Positions 11,709 through 24,040 of a DNA stretch of 64,000 bases are shown piece after piece. Position numbers and translations under genes: made by a program. The notes beneath the pieces were generated by a model that was given only the letters and a program-made list of their open reading frames with translations, was not told the DNA's origin and searched no databases. The DNA lies in the NCBI RefSeq assembly GCF_012273895.1, contig NC_052118.1, positions 2,976,001 to 3,040,000 on the forward strand, in the 5' to 3' direction. This stretch comes from Zerene cesonia. Taxonomy: Eukaryota; Arthropoda; Insecta; Lepidoptera; Pieridae. Every line of letters begins with the position of its first letter. Within the stretch, counting starts at the first letter, position 1.

Positions 11709-13379
11709 TAGTGGCAGTGAGTGATAAGATTACGTTTTTTTAAAGGAACCTACTTCTTAACCGTTCGGAAATATCGAGTAAGGAAGTTGGTTTCATAAGT
11801 CCTTAGCTTGAATTGCGTCATGACAGGACATGACAATAAATCTAACTACACCCGTGCCCATTATCTTTTAGTTGGCAACCCATTCGGATATCAAAAGTAT
11901 TAGGTCGAAAATAGCTAAAAGGATTAAGCTGGCAAATTGGATGTTGAGCATAAACTCCGGATAAATTCGTGGTGGACACAGCAAGTATCCGTAATTAGCA
12001 GTAACTAAGGGGATCCGGGCGGACGGTCGCCTGATTAAAACTGGCTTAACTTGAGCACTTTGGCTCCTGCAACAAATAGAAGTACGTCTATGCACGCCAA
12101 TGTACTGTAATTATCCCTCGAACTTTGTAATACGATAGCGATCTATTCATTTACGGTTTTTTATTGCTAATTGCGGCGATTATGCAGCGGCCATGTTTAT
12201 CGCGCTGATTAAGAACAATATAGTTTATGCGTGGCTGTTGGCAAAGAAACCGAAGTAAACCTCGTTCTTTCAATGTATAATATAATATAATTTACAGTAC
12301 GTCATTACAGTGCGTCATTAGTTTGACTAAACATTTAATAACAATTTGATACATAAATAATTTTATAAAAACTTGTTTGTAAGTTTTTCTTTCATTACAG
12401 TTAGTAACCAATTAATTTTTATCATTGCGAAATCTATTCAGATGGCAACGACGTACTTTTGAAACAAATAATGCAACGTGCCAATTGATAGGTAAATTGT
12501 TATAAGTTTATTTGAGCAAGTCGTTAAAAGTCGGGAATGACAGAAAAGCAACTCGGCTAAGGTAGCGTGGGATATAATGCTGAATTATTTAGGACCTGAC
12601 TTCAGCCTTCCCGAAAGGGGTGGTTTATTGACTCCTAACAATTAAAAGTTCCTCGATTCCATTAACAATTACGGGTTAACGATCCAGCTGTGATTGGACT
12701 TTAATATTAATTAATTTCAACTTACGCAAATATGAGAGGCATCTATCGCACAACTTGACGAAATTTCCATTAAATAGTTATTAATTTCAGTTTTAAGGGT
12801 CCGCTACGTTTACTTATAAATGTTTGGATGGATTACTTTCAAAGTAAGTACAGTGAACAAGAGTAATTAACATAAATAATGATTAATTTTAATGAAATAC
12901 TTCAAAGTTGATTCACACAATACGATGGCATCTGATGAATGAACGAATGGAGGATAGTTCTTTATTGCAAACTCAATACAGAATTGCAAAAACAGCAATA
13001 CGATTATAATATGTACCTACAGCGGGCGGACTTATCGCTAAAAGCGATCTCTCCCAGACAACCCGGAAAGAGTATAACATTAATTAAGTGCACCGCGCGT
13101 TATTCACACTCTCCATACTAGACTTTTTTGTCTGGCAGAAATTCTTTGATATTCTCAATGTATTATGCCTCACTTACTTCCTGGTTATATGAAGATCTTG
13201 TTTTCACTTAAACGTAAAGTTAGTTTCATTAGATACCGAAGAATGATTTAATTAGAAATTAAATAATGAAAGAGAACAAAAGCTAATGTGGATTTATCTT
13301 ATTGAAGACAAGATATCTGCAAAGCTGGTTCAATGAACTTTATATTATTCACGTGCTCGTTATATAAAATAATATTTAC

Positions 13380-13516
13380 CTGTAGTAGAGTAAAGACACC
13401 AGCGCATGTAGAAGAAGGTTGACGAGGTGGTACCCGGCCGGCTGGAGGCCGTGTATCGCGTAGTTCCATCTGAAGGTGAGCACCGTCAGCGGCCGGTACG
13501 ACTTGTGAGATTGCTC
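13380..13516 (-). CDS. TMTC: TMTC-family protein O-mannosyltransferase, internal exon (upstream of the 3509-3590 exon)
   Basis: This 137-bp exon reads on the minus strand, with acceptor CTTTTCAG (complement of 13517-13524) and donor GTAAATATT (complement of 13371-13379). It starts in phase 0 and encodes 45 codons beginning EQSHKSYRPLTVLTFR, then ...GYHLVNLLLHALV...LYY, plus two bases (AG) that complete an arginine with the next exon. SHKSYRPLTVLTFR and GYHLVNxLLHA are hallmark segments of the N-terminal luminal loop and following transmembrane helix of TMTC proteins, lying directly upstream of HPIHTEA as they do here. The exon is clearly GC-richer than the surrounding DNA. The preceding exon, expected to end with an NDFWG-like motif, was looked for on the minus strand to 64000 and not found. 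The paralogue is unresolved. The FRWN variant and the very long introns do not settle it. Confidence 0.95.
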
Positions 13517-14759
13517 CTGAAAAGGTATTTATAATTAATTCGTGTTCTTCTGTAGTGGTTATTATGTAAAATAATGTTTATACGACTATCATGATGGAGG
13601 TTTTGAGGACGTGTTAGGTCATGCAATATGAAATGTTTTATTATTTAACGTATTTAATTATAAAATACGGAGCTCATAGCTAAAGTTATCATTGATATTT
13701 TTAATATCCAACTTGATTAAGGATAAATTTTTGTTGTTGTTAATTTAGTTAGTTGGTTTATGGATAAAGTAAGTACGAATAGATTTTATGTCTTGTTGAA
13801 TGACTACTACTATTTCATTTATATAAACCGATATATACAGAAGGTACATCGAATTAATGAACGATTTAGAAATGTATTACGGTGAATGATTCATAGTGAT
13901 AAAAGATCAATTCCATATTTAATCTTCTATCCGAGTCAGTAACAAAACCACAAGGCTTTAGTAAATTTTCTCTAACAATAAAGAAATCTAATTACAACGC
14001 ATCAAATCACAAAAAAGAAGTGTCAATTAACCACCTTCACGGCGAATTTAATTAAACAGAAGTTTAAAGAGAACAGCATCGAGATAAGATTTACATAAGG
14101 ATCCCATAATGCAAATAAACGACTAAATGAACGCCGCTCAGGAATTTCAATTGCATGTAATACGCGAAGTATGAACAAATAAATCACCTTTATGGTATAA
14201 GTTGAACGTACAAAAATGTCTGTGTCGCATAAAGTTGATTCATGGTGGGGCAAAATTAGGTAGCGTTACGCTTCTTTAAATGAAATTCCATGTCAGGTGG
14301 GCTGGGGCGGTACCATTTGTCACGAGATACGCTCTAGGATACGTATCTGATGTTTGGATGGTTGGTGCTGGGCTGAATATGCAATATACAAATTCAATGC
14401 AAGAATCATTGCATTGTGGGATATATTTATGTAATCTGGAACAGAAGGTATGGGAAGTAGGGATTATTACTCAACAAGAAACATACAGATCTATGTTTTA
14501 GGATAAATGTTGGAAACCGATCACACAAATATATGCAAAATTACTGCACCAATACTCCTTCTGAGAACACTTATGAAATTATGTGGGATTTGTCAAAATT
14601 TGAATATTTGGTTAACTCTTCCAGCGTAGTCTCATAAAGACTTTGTGTGTCATGAAACATTCTTTTGCATTGCTAAATTGAAGATTTAACGTTGAATTTG
14701 GGTCACACATTATATTTACAAAGTAAAGATATGATGCATTATAAAAATACAGCCTAGAT

Positions 14760-14945
14760 TTTTTTTATACCAGAGTGGGCAGCTGAGTGGCGGTTCGCCT
14801 GATGGTAAGTGAGTACCTACGCCCATCAACATACCTGCGAATTCGCTACTCGTTTAAATCGGAAAGGATAAGGTAAGGATTTACGGATCGAAAGAAGTAA
14901 TCGACTGGAAAGGGTGAGAAAAAAAGGAGGCGATAAAAGGGCCTT
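14760..14945 (-). mobile_element. SINE-like element, reverse orientation
   Basis: The plus strand starts with a T run (complement of the A tail), then GGGCAGCTGAGTGGCGGTTC and GCCTGATGGTAAGTGAG, which are the reverse complement of the 3' landmarks in the copy at 29846-30199. The far end (GGAAAGGGTGAG...AAAAGGGCC) matches the complement of the pyrimidine-rich middle. The 5' part is missing. It ends about 20 bp before the duplicated gap flank. Confidence 0.7.
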
Positions 14946-14966
14946 AAATTATACATAGAAAAAATT

Positions 14967-15043
14967 ATAATTAGTCAAATGCAAAATCTTTTCCTTCGAG
15001 TACTATTTCTAAATACGTCAATATACACTAGACATAGTATTGG
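14967..15043 (+). repeat. Left copy of an exact 77-bp duplication flanking the first N gap
   Basis: The 77 bases from ATAATTAGTCAAATGC to ACATAGTATTGG are identical, base for base, to 16044-16120 on the other side of the gap. This is most simply the same locus assembled at the ends of two contigs. Confidence 0.95.
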
Positions 15044-16043
15044 NNNNNNNNNNNNNNNNNNNNNNNNNNNNNNNNNNNNNNNNNNNNNNNNNNNNNNNNN
15101 NNNNNNNNNNNNNNNNNNNNNNNNNNNNNNNNNNNNNNNNNNNNNNNNNNNNNNNNNNNNNNNNNNNNNNNNNNNNNNNNNNNNNNNNNNNNNNNNNNNN
15201 NNNNNNNNNNNNNNNNNNNNNNNNNNNNNNNNNNNNNNNNNNNNNNNNNNNNNNNNNNNNNNNNNNNNNNNNNNNNNNNNNNNNNNNNNNNNNNNNNNNN
15301 NNNNNNNNNNNNNNNNNNNNNNNNNNNNNNNNNNNNNNNNNNNNNNNNNNNNNNNNNNNNNNNNNNNNNNNNNNNNNNNNNNNNNNNNNNNNNNNNNNNN
15401 NNNNNNNNNNNNNNNNNNNNNNNNNNNNNNNNNNNNNNNNNNNNNNNNNNNNNNNNNNNNNNNNNNNNNNNNNNNNNNNNNNNNNNNNNNNNNNNNNNNN
15501 NNNNNNNNNNNNNNNNNNNNNNNNNNNNNNNNNNNNNNNNNNNNNNNNNNNNNNNNNNNNNNNNNNNNNNNNNNNNNNNNNNNNNNNNNNNNNNNNNNNN
15601 NNNNNNNNNNNNNNNNNNNNNNNNNNNNNNNNNNNNNNNNNNNNNNNNNNNNNNNNNNNNNNNNNNNNNNNNNNNNNNNNNNNNNNNNNNNNNNNNNNNN
15701 NNNNNNNNNNNNNNNNNNNNNNNNNNNNNNNNNNNNNNNNNNNNNNNNNNNNNNNNNNNNNNNNNNNNNNNNNNNNNNNNNNNNNNNNNNNNNNNNNNNN
15801 NNNNNNNNNNNNNNNNNNNNNNNNNNNNNNNNNNNNNNNNNNNNNNNNNNNNNNNNNNNNNNNNNNNNNNNNNNNNNNNNNNNNNNNNNNNNNNNNNNNN
15901 NNNNNNNNNNNNNNNNNNNNNNNNNNNNNNNNNNNNNNNNNNNNNNNNNNNNNNNNNNNNNNNNNNNNNNNNNNNNNNNNNNNNNNNNNNNNNNNNNNNN
16001 NNNNNNNNNNNNNNNNNNNNNNNNNNNNNNNNNNNNNNNNNNN
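15044..16043. other. Assembly gap, 1000 N (placeholder)
   Basis: Exactly 1000 N, the same length as the two other gaps, so the size is conventional and not measured. The flanks overlap by 77 identical bases, so the true gap may be absent. Long frames reading through it are artefacts. Confidence 0.98.
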
Positions 16044-16120
16044 ATAATTAGTCAAATGCAAAATCTTTTCCTTCGAGTACTATTTCTAAATACGTCAATA
16101 TACACTAGACATAGTATTGG
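16044..16120 (+). repeat. Right copy of the 77-bp duplication flanking the first N gap
   Basis: Identical to 14967-15043. After it the sequence continues uniquely with TTTCAAACCATG. Confidence 0.95.
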
Positions 16121-17295
16121 TTTCAAACCATGTTCAATTTATCTTCTGAAGTTAGAAGCACCCCGTATAGTTCCAAGTTTAAGTTATTTCTAAGATTAGT
16201 TTTAAACACAGCTTCAAAATCTTGTTAAAAGTTTCTGTTTTAAATGTTGGAAACCACTGACCAAACTTTCAGATCTCGGTTTTGAACTTTTGGGAGTTCT
16301 GACTAGGTATCACTATTAAACCAAATGTAGAGGTGTATTTGAAAAGTCATTCAAGTTAGACGATCTAGAAAAAAACGTGTTCTGGTACAGTTGTTTAAAA
16401 AACATAGTTATAAAATAAGTAAGCAATGATTTCCCTGGTGGCTACTACACTAAACTACTTTAAATGTTAATAAATGTTTTTATTAATCAATCTTTCGATT
16501 AATATTCTCAAAGAATAAACAACGTATTTTTTGTCTGAATATACGAGTTTAAACAACACAAGAAATCTACTTGAATTTAATAAAGAAAATGATTCAAAAT
16601 TGGTAGATAAATGGGATATAATTTCCGGCGCTTAATGAAGCTTTTCTGAATTCATTTCATTATTAGCATATTATTTTGGAAAAATAATTTTTATTGTGGA
16701 ATAAAACGTTATTAAGACGATATTTTGATTATATAAAAAGTTTTAATACTTATTATTGAAAATATGTACATAAGACTTAATTTAAATAAGTCTACACTAA
16801 TTTTGCAAGTATGTACTCACTGAAAATAGAGAAATAGTGCGGTATTTTCTCGATGATGAAACGCTGTACGGCACAGGTAATTTATAATAGTCTTGTGGGC
16901 TGGCCTGGCGAACTAGGCCATTTCTGCGGCGGTAGGATTTAGTTCTGCCTCATCCACTAAAAAGCTGCGATGTATGTGGTTCTGCGGCCCACTATTCTAA
17001 TGTATATTACTAAAATTCACGTAATATTTGATGCTAAAATGTTTTGGTTGCGGCTAAAACGTTTGCGACATTCTGAGCTTAACGAGCTTCAGCTGCGACA
17101 TAAAATGTTATATTATATTTATGGCGTACTCGGAAAGCGGATATAATCTACATGGAATTAATATTAATGAACCTGTAAAATTTTCTTGATGATAATTTTA
17201 ATTCGTAATTAAGTTTTACAGTCTACTACGATGTGCTCGAAGAACATGTATTGTGGAATGGGGTAAGAACCGAAATAATACCCGTTCGTTTCGTA

Positions 17296-17658
17296 ATAAG
17301 ATTATTATATGCTAAATGATGTTTAGTTAAAATATAAAACAAACGTTTTAGTTTCAGTTTACTGTTTTAAAAGGCATTTTTCTGTTTACTTAAGGAAACT
17401 GCTGTTTTTATACTAAACTAGCCGTTCGCCCCGACTTCACTCGTGGTACATATTTAGCCTATATTACTCGATTATAGACTCGATATAAGATTATTATATG
17501 CTAAATGATGTTTAGTTAAAATATAAAACAAACGTTTTAGTTTCAGTTTACTGTTTTAAAAGGCATTTTTCTGTTTACTTAAGGAAACTGCTGTTTTTAT
17601 ACTAAACTAGCCGTTCGCCCCGACTTCACTCGTGGTACATATTTAGCCTATATTACTC
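17296..17658. repeat. Exact 174-bp tandem duplication (period 189)
   Basis: 17296-17469 and 17485-17658 are identical by eye, separated by 15 bp (GATTATAGACTCGAT) unique to the junction. Each copy carries ~122 bp of flanking DNA followed by the terminal 52 bp of a Helitron (CTAGCCGTTCGCC...ATTACTC). Only the second copy continues into the rest of the element. The perfect identity points to a recent event or an assembly duplication. Confidence 0.93.
17418..17469 (-). mobile_element. Solo 3' end of a Helitron, produced by the tandem duplication
   Basis: This is the terminal 52 bp (CTAG end, reverse orientation) identical to 17607-17658. It is cut off at the duplication junction, so it is not an independent insertion. 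Confidence 0.8.
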
Positions 17659-17778
17659 ACAGATAATATAGCTTTCTAATGGTGAAAGAATTTTTAAAAT
17701 CGGTTCAGTAGTTTTTGAGTTTATCTATTATAAACAAACAAAAATACAAATTGTTCCTCTTTATAATATTAGTGTAGA
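17607..17778 (-). mobile_element. Non-autonomous Helitron, second family
   Basis: In reverse orientation it runs from TCTACACTAATATTATAAAG to GAACGGCTAG and is flanked by A and T. Internal landmarks are TCTAATGGTGAAAGAATTTT and ATCGGTTCAGTAGTTTTTGA. Related, more decayed pieces lie at 23870-24040 and 30222-30340. It has no coding capacity. Confidence 0.85.
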
Positions 17779-20700
17779 TGTGTAATATAAGTATGTGTTG
17801 TATGTTTAATGTAAATGTTTAAATTAGGTTAAAGTGACGGCTACAACTTACAATTATAACGCAAAAGTGTGGCTTATACGACCAAAAGATTTATTTGTTC
17901 CATTTATAAAAAAAGAGAAGGCAATTAATTATCAACGCACATTGGGCACATCTTCTATAAAATAAATTACACCGTTCAGATCGAATCATCTAATAAAATT
18001 TTATGAAATAATTTATTTGTAACATGCTGGAGCTTTATCTATCCGTTAAGATAGGCGAGGGTTTAAAATATGATGGTTTATCTGAACGGTCATTTACAGT
18101 AGCGTGTGAAAAATGACACGACCTTTTAGCTTGCCCATAAATTGGGAACAATTTTCAACTTGATAGACTTTTATTTCACTGAACATTTTCGCTTTCTATT
18201 GCGAGACTCGTGGCATATTTATACAGGTGAAGCTGTCGTGAACGATTGCCACTATACATTTGTTTAAGTCGCTGGTTATTACGGGGATTATTATTATTGT
18301 AGGGTGCGTATAGAAACGTGAGGCAGACGGTCCCAGGCACTTATTTGTTAAACAGATTAATGTCGGTTTCCGCGTAGGAAGCGTCTCGATAATTTATAGG
18401 CTCTGCGCTAAACCCCTTTGCGATACAATGCTTGTAATCTTTGTTTTAATAGAAACTGCTGATGATGTTTACAAATGTACTTAGTGGATAATTCAATGCT
18501 GATGAATACTCAGGCTCTTATTGTTAAATTTGTTTGTCAGATAAATATAATGCTCAAACCAGTGGTAGTTTTACATTCAAATATCTGGTTTAAATTACTC
18601 GTACAAAATAGCAAACGAGATGCAACCTCCAATAAATAAAAATTTATCGTATAAACATTGTGACAGTTTTCTTCGTAATATGATTTCTGTAAATACCATA
18701 AACATCTTGTTACTTTTATTTTTTCTTCCACGTACAATCTTGCTGAAGACTGAAATGAATTAAATAAATAAATATATAATATTTATACAGAGATGTTACA
18801 TACAAAAAACACAAAGCTTAATACTGACGTTGACGTGTAATTCGATGAGGTTGGGGGATAAATTTTATTCGTTTATAAAGCAAAGGTAAGCAATAGGCAA
18901 AACAGGCAAATAATCTCATCGGATCAGTAGACAGATAATTGTTGTAGAGTAGGTGTACCTAGTACAAATCTAGTGTCATTAAATGAACCTAGACAATTAA
19001 CTTTAAATACGTTTTTATACATAAACATCACATACCTAAATAAAAAACAAAAACTCAATGTTCGTTGTACATAATGTTACTTAATTTTTTTATTATCATT
19101 TTTCTTTCCTTTGTTATTATAAATGAAAATGAATATGAGTAATTGTTATGTTTTATAATCATAAATAATGATAAAATCATGTTTATTTTTTAACCTTAAT
19201 AATATTCCTATCCATACTATTTTCATTCTTCTGTATCAAAAGCATCATATTGATTCTATATTCTAAAATGGGAATAAAAAGATTGACTCCTTTGCTAGTT
19301 TAAGTATAAACACATTATAAAACATTACGATATTTAATATTCGATTAAATCTTTGGGTCTGGAAGGTTCGATTAATTGAGGCATTATTACAGATTTTATA
19401 TAAATAAGGTGAGTAACGTTAATTCAATCAAATTTTACAAAGCGTACGAATGAAATAAGCTTTTCAATCCAACGGTCGTGAACGTCCCTATTTCATACGC
19501 TTTGTTCTCAATGAATGTGTTGTTAAATTTATTTTATATGTTTTATTACAATTGATCATATTCTGACATTTAATGTAGTTATTTATATTATACTGAGGCC
19601 CACGGTTTGGTAAATGGACTATCTAACAATGCATGAAGTTTTTAGTTTAAGAGTAGTTCCTGCGATTGCCACGTTCAAACTACCAAAAATTCTTCTTCAC
19701 ATTTATAATATAATAAGTGATATTAAGACGTTTGATTTATTCCTATCATATGCCTAATGTTCTTAAAATACAAACGACACGAAAGAAACAAACACACGTG
19801 TCATTTTTATAAAATACATCTTTTATTGTTGTATGATTTATGCACTTAGTCTTTTAAGCAAGACAAATTAAGATCTTGAGGTGTCAACGAAAATTGGGTT
19901 CTCCGGCGTTTTTCACTAAAGCATAATATGTCTATTTTGACCTGTCTATAGGGAGTTCTCACAGATCAGAATACACGTATAAAATAATAATACAGTGTCA
20001 AAGGTTCGGTCACGTAGTGATGTGTCAGTTTCCGATATTGTCAGCGTCGAAACGATTCAAGGAAAATTGGATCGTTTTATTGATAACAAGGTGAATTGAA
20101 AGAAATCCTCGGATATGTTATGAGCTGGACTTTGTGTATTATGTTGTAGTAGGTACTTATTCTTTATGATGTAGGACAAATTTTATGTGTTCACTGACAA
20201 GCGTTCTTTCGCTAATATTAACGGGAAGATATAGAATAGAGAAATGTGCATTTTTATAAGTTACAATTGAATACATAAATATTAATAAATAAATGTAAAA
20301 TTATTGATTACTATTCTAAAGTAAAAAGATCGGTTCAATACATTGTAAGCATCTACGCATTATATCATTATGTTTCAGAAATCAAAAAATAAGTAGGGTA
20401 CGCTTCGCTAATCGAATGAAATTTATATTCGTATAGCAAAAAACTGTCAAATTCGCTCACATTCAAAGTATTTTTTGTGCGTTTCTTTGAAAGAAATTAC
20501 ATTAAAAAAGACATTAAAATATTCCCTGTTTGGAGATGAGCGTCCTTTCTGAGGCAAGAAAAATAATTCTTACATCTTATGGACTTTGATGGATGATCTA
20601 GATGAATTCAATTTAGGTTTTTACGCAGTTAAATCTTTGGTTTCCAGGAATGTATTATCATTAATGCCGTTGTAAGCAATCGCAAAAAACGTTTTCGATT

Positions 20701-21954
20701 ATTTTAAATCAGTCCAACGTCAAGTTAATAAGATTTTCGAATTTTGCCTCAATAATAATTTCGGAGTTCTAGGAATGTACAAATGGTAATATAAAAGCAA
20801 TTTTCTTATATCAATATTTTGGAAACAAGCTACGTTCAAATATAAGCATTGAGTTTTATACCAGAATCATGAAAACACCTTTCCCGACTTCCGGCTTTGT
20901 GCCCCTATGCCCGGGGTCAAGGTAAGTGCGCACAACGATAAAGCCTGTTGTATTTTTCAATTAACAATATCAACAAGCCGACATGTGTTGTATGAAGTGT
21001 TGTACACACGTGAAATTGTTTTAAAAGCGCGCGCTTTTTTAGTTGCCACAGATCTAAAACCTAGAGATATAATAGAATTAAGAGAGAGAGTTAATTCGAT
21101 ACCCATAAGGTATTGAATTAAAAATCACTAGAAAACATTTTGTGAACCTTATACTTCTCTTATGGTTGATTTGTTTGTTTGATACATCTGTCATACAATA
21201 TACAATAATAAGTAAAAATTAAATTAATCACTAACTAACATCTTATCTCGGTGCAAACTTCTCCGGGACTAGATAGCGTTTCACGAAATTGTAAGCTTAA
21301 ACTCATCATCTATTAACTATGCAGATTGTTAAAGTTAGCAGTGAACATATATGGGCTTATGATGAAGAAATATAAGAAAAATAAATGTAGGTTTCACACG
21401 TCTAAAAATAGATGCTATTTCAATATTACCTTCCCGTCAACTCGTATTTTGTACCGTTTCGGATACACGTTACACACGCTGAATAAATTATGAAAAAAGT
21501 TTAAAATTTCATCGCCGCTGCCTCACCCAAATCCGCGTGTCAGAGACCTCTTCGAAATAAATATACAGATTGAAACTTTAAAGCCGGCTATTAATTTTAG
21601 TTTATTCTACCACCGCTCAGGCATCGACAGGCCTGATTGATCGCGTGCTGTTTAGTGATCGACGCGTTTGTTCTTGCGTTTAAAACGCAATCAATAACGG
21701 CGCAGCCCTCAACGTACTGATACGTCAGTTAATTGGCGCGAAATTTGCATATGATGAACGTTTTGGATATTTTCAAACATGGCTATCGAGGTTACTTTTT
21801 AAAGAGAGTATTGTATCGCGTTATTGTGTTGATTGTTAATTGTTAGCAGTTATTTTGGGGCTACAATTCCGATATTGTAAAGGATGTATTTGCAATATAT
21901 AACGTAATAAACTAAAATAATACAGAGAAAGTAGTAAATATAAATATTATAGTA

Positions 21955-22105
21955 CTGGCTTTCCGCCCGTGGCTTCGCCCGCGTGGAATTCGGTTATATC
22001 GCTTTCATCTCCCTATTTCAACTCCTTCTACCATTTTTTTTGCAATGAAAATTATCCTTTCCCAAGTTAAGTTCTACTTCTTCGCATTTATAATATTAGT
22101 AGGGA
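21955..22105 (-). mobile_element. Helitron-like element, third family
   Basis: The complement begins TCCCTACTAATATTATAAAT, a typical Helitron 5' end, and is followed on the plus strand by host T. The other end is CTGGCTTTCCGCCCGTGGC, where the expected CTAG has mutated to CTGG. The interior differs from the Lep1-like copies. Confidence 0.7.
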
Positions 22106-22246
22106 TAAGGGAGGAGTGGATTATTATATAATTAAAACTTTTTAATCGAGAGAAGAAGTAATGGATAACCATTTTTGAATTGTTTTATTTCATCACTATA
22201 TTTCCTCAAAACAATAGGTAGATATATTTCTATGCTTGAATGTGTG

Positions 22247-22329
22247 AGTTGATCACGTTCTAACACGAATCGGGCCAACTCGAACTGGGGAAAGTACCAC
22301 AGTACGAAGTAGAAAGTACCCCACCCCCA
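22247..22329 (+). repeat. SINE-like fragment, 5' part
   Basis: CACGAATCGGGCCAACTCG, CTGGGGAAAGTACCAC and TACCCCACCCCC correspond to CACGAATTGGGCCAGCTCG, CCGGGGAAGTACCAC and the following C-run at 29867-29910. A small internal duplication (AAAGTACC twice) distinguishes it. The copy breaks off in an A run. Confidence 0.7.
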
Positions 22330-22890
22330 AAAAAAAGTTGTATTACAAGTAAACAACATAACATACAATAATAAACATTCCAAGAACGGTGATAAGTCCT
22401 CAATATTTAACAATGGCACTGCAAAAAACCAATGTTATTAAATTCAGTCCGTATATTAAGATATTAATTATAATGTAACATGAATAATTTAGAATGTACA
22501 AGGAGCGAATAACAAAACAGATTTGTAAGAAGCACAGACAGATAACAAAGAACTGGCTCAAAAATGAATTTAATATTAAAATATGCTTATTTCATTGTAC
22601 GTCGGAAAGCTTAGTTAATTGAAACAGGTTATTAGGAGCCGACCATACCTTATTCTGGAAACAATATATTAGCATATAAATTAAATGCTCGGCAATTTTC
22701 TTTTGTTATAGTATTATCGTGATTTTGATGGCGATTAAGTTTTTGCGATAGTGGAAATGGACGGAAGATTGTAATAGGGAATTTTATTTGTAATATGGTA
22801 TTTATGTTTGATCAGTAGTTACCGACAGTAGACTAAGGAATAACGTGTGTTTATTTTTGTTTCAATTTCAATTATTTCTTTGTTTAAATT

Positions 22891-23067
22891 TCCACTAATA
22901 TCATAAATGCGAAAGTAAATCTGTCTGTCTGTTTCTTTTTCACGCCTAAGCCACTGAACCGATTTTCATGAATACAGCGACCCGAGAAAGGACGTATGGT
23001 AGTTTCTATCTCGGATATCTCACGGGAACGGGATGGTTCTCTTTTGACTATTCGAGCGAAAAACTAG
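22891..23067 (+). mobile_element. Helitron-like element with CTGT repeats near the 5' end
   Basis: It starts TCCACTAATATCATAAATGC, has CTGTCTGTCTGTTTC and TTTTTCACGCCTAAGCCACT early on, and ends AAAACTAG before a host T. The 5' flanking base is T rather than A. The middle (GGACGTATGGTAGTTTCTAT...CACGGGAACGGGAT) places it in a widespread lepidopteran family different from the ~200-bp Lep1-like copies. Confidence 0.75.
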
Positions 23068-23869
23068 TAACTAAATAAAATATACATCGAAAGTTTGATA
23101 ATTCTTTGTCTTTAAATGTTATAATAAAGAACAATCATTCAAATGACCTAGGATAGAGTGCTTCACTAAAGTAACATTAAAGTCAAACAAGCGAAAAGAC
23201 AACAAAGGACGAATGTCCATACGTTAGATTTCGTAAAAGCTAATAGTCAAATCGACAATAGACAGTTATAGCGACTGTAAAGTAAGAATGGTGCTTATAA
23301 TCCCATTAACCCAATGGTACAACCATTATAGGGAGTGATTCAGTAAAAAATCATAAAGCAAATTGATAGATTTAGAAGTAATAGTGATTTGTTATTTGTT
23401 AAGTAATAGTGACTTTTAAGTGAGCGGAGGGCTATAGGTGATGTCTTATTGTCTATGTATACCGATTCTCTCAGTAAACATATTACAAATTATGTAGTAG
23501 CAAAGTCTTTAAAATATAGGTAAGTATTTGATTATGATTCCTTCTTCCTTTGCATATAAACTCAAAGCTTGTTTAGAGTATGGACTGTGTTTTAGAATGT
23601 GTGCAGTCATTGATAGATATATTGACAAAAATTACGAGACTGCATCTTAAAGGAGCTACGAGTTAGTTAACCTTTATTACTACTTTTTATTTTAATATAG
23701 TACTTTTATTCAAGCAAAACCATGCACATCAAAATATAATTGAAACTAAGTCTTAAATAATTCCCCTTACCTATATTTATTGTTTCAAATGCCAACTTAC
23801 TTACAGCCTATAATTAAAATTGAGTTAATTATAACATGAGAAATAAATTCCTTTACATTTTTGACAATC

Positions 23870-24040
23870 TTGGCTTGGCCCGTGATATATATATAGCCTA
23901 TAGCACTCAGGGATGCCGTACTTACAGTGTATATCTAATGGTGAAATAACTTTTGAAATCCGTCCAATTGTTCCTAAAATTATCGCGTTCGAACAGACAA
24001 ACAAGCAAATTATTCAGCAATAAATTATTAGTAGTAATAG
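23870..24040 (-). mobile_element. Decayed Helitron-like repeat, second family
   Basis: TAGCCTATAGCACTCAGG, TCTAATGGTGAAATAACTTT and a final ATTATTAGTA match the order of landmarks in 17607-17778. Both ends are degraded, so the borders are approximate. Confidence 0.55.

Larger units (their letters stand above)
3591..13379 (-). other. Intron between the two recognised TMTC exons (9.8 kb)
   Basis: It is bounded by donor GTAAATATT (complement of 13371-13379) and acceptor TTTGTTTCAG (complement of 3591-3600). Its phase is 2, since the split codon AG/A codes for arginine. Contents: an 89-bp dispersed repeat (5372-5460), a 37-bp tandem duplication (7065-7140), a Helitron (8089-8294), a TA microsatellite (8417-8433), and a block of old repeats at 10891-10954 and 11501-11708. 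The stretches 3601-5371, 5461-7064, 8434-10890 and 11709-13370 show only AT-rich sequence and chance ORFs. The largest is a 101-codon minus-strand frame at 6182-6487, in a slightly less AT-rich patch (about 6040-6490), with no recognisable family. Confidence 0.85.

Noticed and set aside
14979..16193. Long open frames of 335-404 codons across 15044-16043, and similar ones across 44825-45824 and 50960-51959
   Set aside because: They exist only because N codons are not stops. The flanking real sequence is a duplicated gap edge or AT-rich intron.
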